From: Struthio camelus
Taxonomy: Eukaryota > Chordata > Aves > Struthioniformes > Struthionidae
DNA: 64,000 nucleotides
Direction of reading: 5' to 3'
Assembly (NCBI RefSeq): GCF_040807025.1
Contig: NC_090943.1
Location: 5,442,356 to 5,506,355, forward strand
Of the stretch, positions 62,080-64,000 are shown piece by piece; position 1 is the stretch's first letter, and each line of letters opens with the position of its first letter. The translations under genes and the position numbers were made by a program. A model generated the notes under the pieces. The model worked only from the letters and a program-made list of their open reading frames with translations, ran no database searches and had not been told where the DNA came from.

Positions 62080-63227
62080 GAAAATGCAGGGATGCGACAA
62101 GGAAGGCTAAGGCCCATTTGGAACTAAATCTGGCAAGGGATGTCAAGGACAACAAGAAGGGCTTCTTCAAATACATCAGTAACAAAAGGAAGACTAGGGA
62201 AAATGTGGGCCCACTGCTGAATGGGGCGGGTGCCCTGGTGACGAAGGATATAGAGAAGGCAGAGTTGCTGAATACCTTCTTTGCTTCAGTCTTCACTGCT
62301 AAGGCCAGCCCTCAGGAATTCCAGACCTTGGAGACAAGAGAGGAAGGCTGGAGAAAGGAAGATTCTCCCTTGGTCGAGGAGGGTCGGGTTAGAGATCATT
62401 TAGGCAAATCTGACATCCACAAACCCATGGGCCCCAATGGGGTGCATCCACGAGTGCTGAGGGAGCTGGCGGATGTTATTGCTAGGCCACTCTCCATCAT
62501 CTCGGAAAGGTCCTGGAGAACAGGAGAGGTGCCTGAGGACTGGAAGAAAGCCAGTGTCACACCAGTCTTCCAAAAGGGCAAGAAGGAGGAGCCAGGAAAC
62601 TACAGGCCTGTCAGCCTCACCTCCATCCCTGGAAAGGTCATGGAACAGCTCCTCCTGGAGGTCCTTATTAAGCATGTGGAGGACAAGAAGGTGATCCGGA
62701 GTAGTCAGCACGGATTCACCAAAGGGAAATCATGCTTGACCAATCTGATAGCCTTCTCTGATGGGATGCCTGGCTGGGGAGATGAGGGCAAAGCAGTGGA
62801 TGTTGTCTCCCTGCCCTTCAGCAAGGCTTTTGACACTGTCTCCCATCACATCCTCCCATGCAAGCTCAGGAAGCGTGGGTTGGATGAGTGGAGAGTGAGG
62901 TGGATTGAGAACTGGCTGGATGGCCGAGCTCAGAGAGTTGTGGTCAGTGGTGCAGAGTCCAGTTGGAGGCCTGTAGCTAGCAGTGTCCCCCAGGGGTCAG
63001 TCCTGGCTCCAGTCTTGTTTAACTTACTCATCAATGACCTGGAGGAAGGGACAGAGTGCACCCTCAGCAAGTTTGCTCACAATAGAAAATGGGGAGGAGC
63101 GGCTGATACACCACAGGGCTGTGCTGCCTTTCAGAGGGACCTGGACAGGCTGGAGAGGTGGGCGGAGAGGAACCTCCTGAAGTTCAACAAAGGGCAAGTG
63201 CAGGGTCCTGCACCTGGGGAGGAATAA
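61989..63227 (+). pseudogene. Chimeric CR1 RT ORF fragment, catalytically defective
   Basis: A 412-codon open frame. Its first 31 codons come from the nested CR1 read in antisense ([14 protein letters not shown]...). From [16 protein letters not shown] onward it is CR1 reverse transcriptase in the proper frame. Landmarks are NYRPVSLTS near 205, [14 protein letters not shown] near 240-253, motif A changed to SLPFSKAFD (Pro at 276 where Asp is required) and motif [13 protein letters not shown] near 334-345. Motif C is replaced by FAHN, with His364-Asn365 encoded at 63078-63083. It ends in [11 protein letters not shown] by the shared frameshift. With three catalytic aspartates missing and a foreign N-terminus it cannot work as an RT. 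There is no reason to expect it to be expressed. Confidence 0.9.
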
Positions 63228-64000
63228 CTGCATGCACCAGGACAGGCTGGGGGTTGACCTGCTGGAAAGCAGCACTGCAGAAAAGGACCTGGGGGGAGTC
63301 CTGGTGGACAACAAGTTAAACATGAGCCAACAGTGTGCCCTTGTGGCCAAGAAGGCCAATGGGATCCTGGGGTGCATTAGGCAGAGTGTTGGCAGCAGGT
63401 CGGGGGAGGTGATCCTGCCCCTCTACTCAGCCCTGGGGAGGCCTCACCTGGAATTCTGTGTCCACTTCTGGGCTCCCCAGGACAAGAGAGACATGGCGCT
63501 CCTGGAGAGAGTGTAGCGGAGGGCTACAAAGATGATGAGGGGACTGGAGCATCCTTCAGATGAAGAAAGGCTGCAAGAGCTGGGCCTGTTCAGCCTGGAC
63601 AAGAGGAGACGGAGGGGGGAATCTCATCAATGTGTACAAGTATCTGAAGGGGTGGGGGGTGTCAAGAGGATGGGGCCAGTCTCTTCTCCGTGGTGCCCAG
63701 TGACAGGACAAGAGGCAACGGGCACAAACTGAAACACAGGAAGTTCCGTCTGAACGTGAGGAAAAACTTCTTCACTGTGAGGGTGACAGAGCACTGGCAC
63801 AGGTTGCCCAGGGAGGTTGTGGGGTCTCCTTCCTTGGAGATATTCAAAACCCACCTGGATGCAATCCTGGGCAATGTGCTCTAGGTGACCCTGCTTGGAG
63901 CAGGGGGGTTGGACTGGATGATCTCCAGAGGTCCCTTCCAACCTTGGCCATTCTGTGATTCTGTGATTCTGTGAGAATGTTACATGTTTTGCAAAAACTC

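Larger units (their letters stand above)
61625..63974 (+). mobile_element. Young CR1 LINE with nested CR1 insertion
   Basis: A sense CR1 of about 2.1 kb net, from 5' truncation near 61625 to three ATTCTGTG tail units ending at 63974. Its 5' part matches the antisense copy at 27.6-29.7 kb, and its last 1.12 kb is almost identical to the antisense copy at 56.6-57.7 kb. A 220-230 bp antisense CR1 3' end interrupts it at about 61852-62079. It contains the RT and C-terminal ORF2 regions, not the endonuclease. It shares the FAHN, frameshift and TAG lesions with the other copies. Confidence 0.95.

Noticed and set aside
1-64000. CRISPR arrays, operons, riboswitches, tRNA and rRNA genes
   Set aside because: None seen. 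The regularly repeated short units are CR1 octamer tails, microsatellites and two degenerate minisatellites.

Overview
This is vertebrate genomic DNA, most likely from a bird. It is AT-rich and mostly non-coding. The recognisable interspersed repeats are almost all CR1 LINEs, truncated at the 5' end and ending in the typical 3' tail of a few ATTCTGTG or ATTCTATG units. A crocodilian or turtle remains possible, because CR1 is common there too, but the low density of other repeats favours a bird. No operon, CRISPR array or other prokaryotic feature is present.

The only clear promoter is a CpG island at about 19.56-20.48 kb. It holds a probable first coding exon on the + strand (ATG at 19831), encoding a short signal-peptide-like segment that stops at a perfect GTAAGT donor. 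The next exon I can support is at 37216-37309. It has a strong polypyrimidine tract and AG, an open frame in matching phase, and a consensus donor. Together they suggest a secreted or membrane protein gene with a first intron of about 17 kb, running off the right-hand side of the window. I do not recognise the gene. Two isolated coding-exon candidates lie outside this pair: 9282-9363 (+) and a stop-containing exon on the - strand at 59724-59834.

Two degenerate minisatellites flank the first exon. The upstream one (18.76-19.56 kb) is built on a CCCCATTGCACCTGG-like unit. The downstream one (20.06-20.44 kb) has units of about 50-70 bp, several carrying the palindrome CCGTTAACGG. Long G-runs and TG runs lie in the same interval.

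CR1 copies from left to right: old + copies at 0.53-1.27 and 26.3-26.9 kb; old - fragments at 7.5-7.7 and 27.05-27.4 kb; a long - copy with most of the reverse transcriptase (RT) at 27.59-29.70 kb; and three young, nearly identical copies at 50.97-51.44 (-), 56.57-57.69 (-) and 61.63-63.97 kb (+). The last of these is interrupted by a second, antisense CR1 3' end. The three copies that cover the RT catalytic loop all carry the same disrupted motif (FAHN where CR1 has F/Y-A-D-D), and they also share a frameshift and a stop codon. They therefore look like descendants of an already defective source that must have been mobilised in trans. The rest of the window is intronic or intergenic sequence with simple repeats, including a 77-bp perfect purine-pyrimidine alternation at 48.5 kb.
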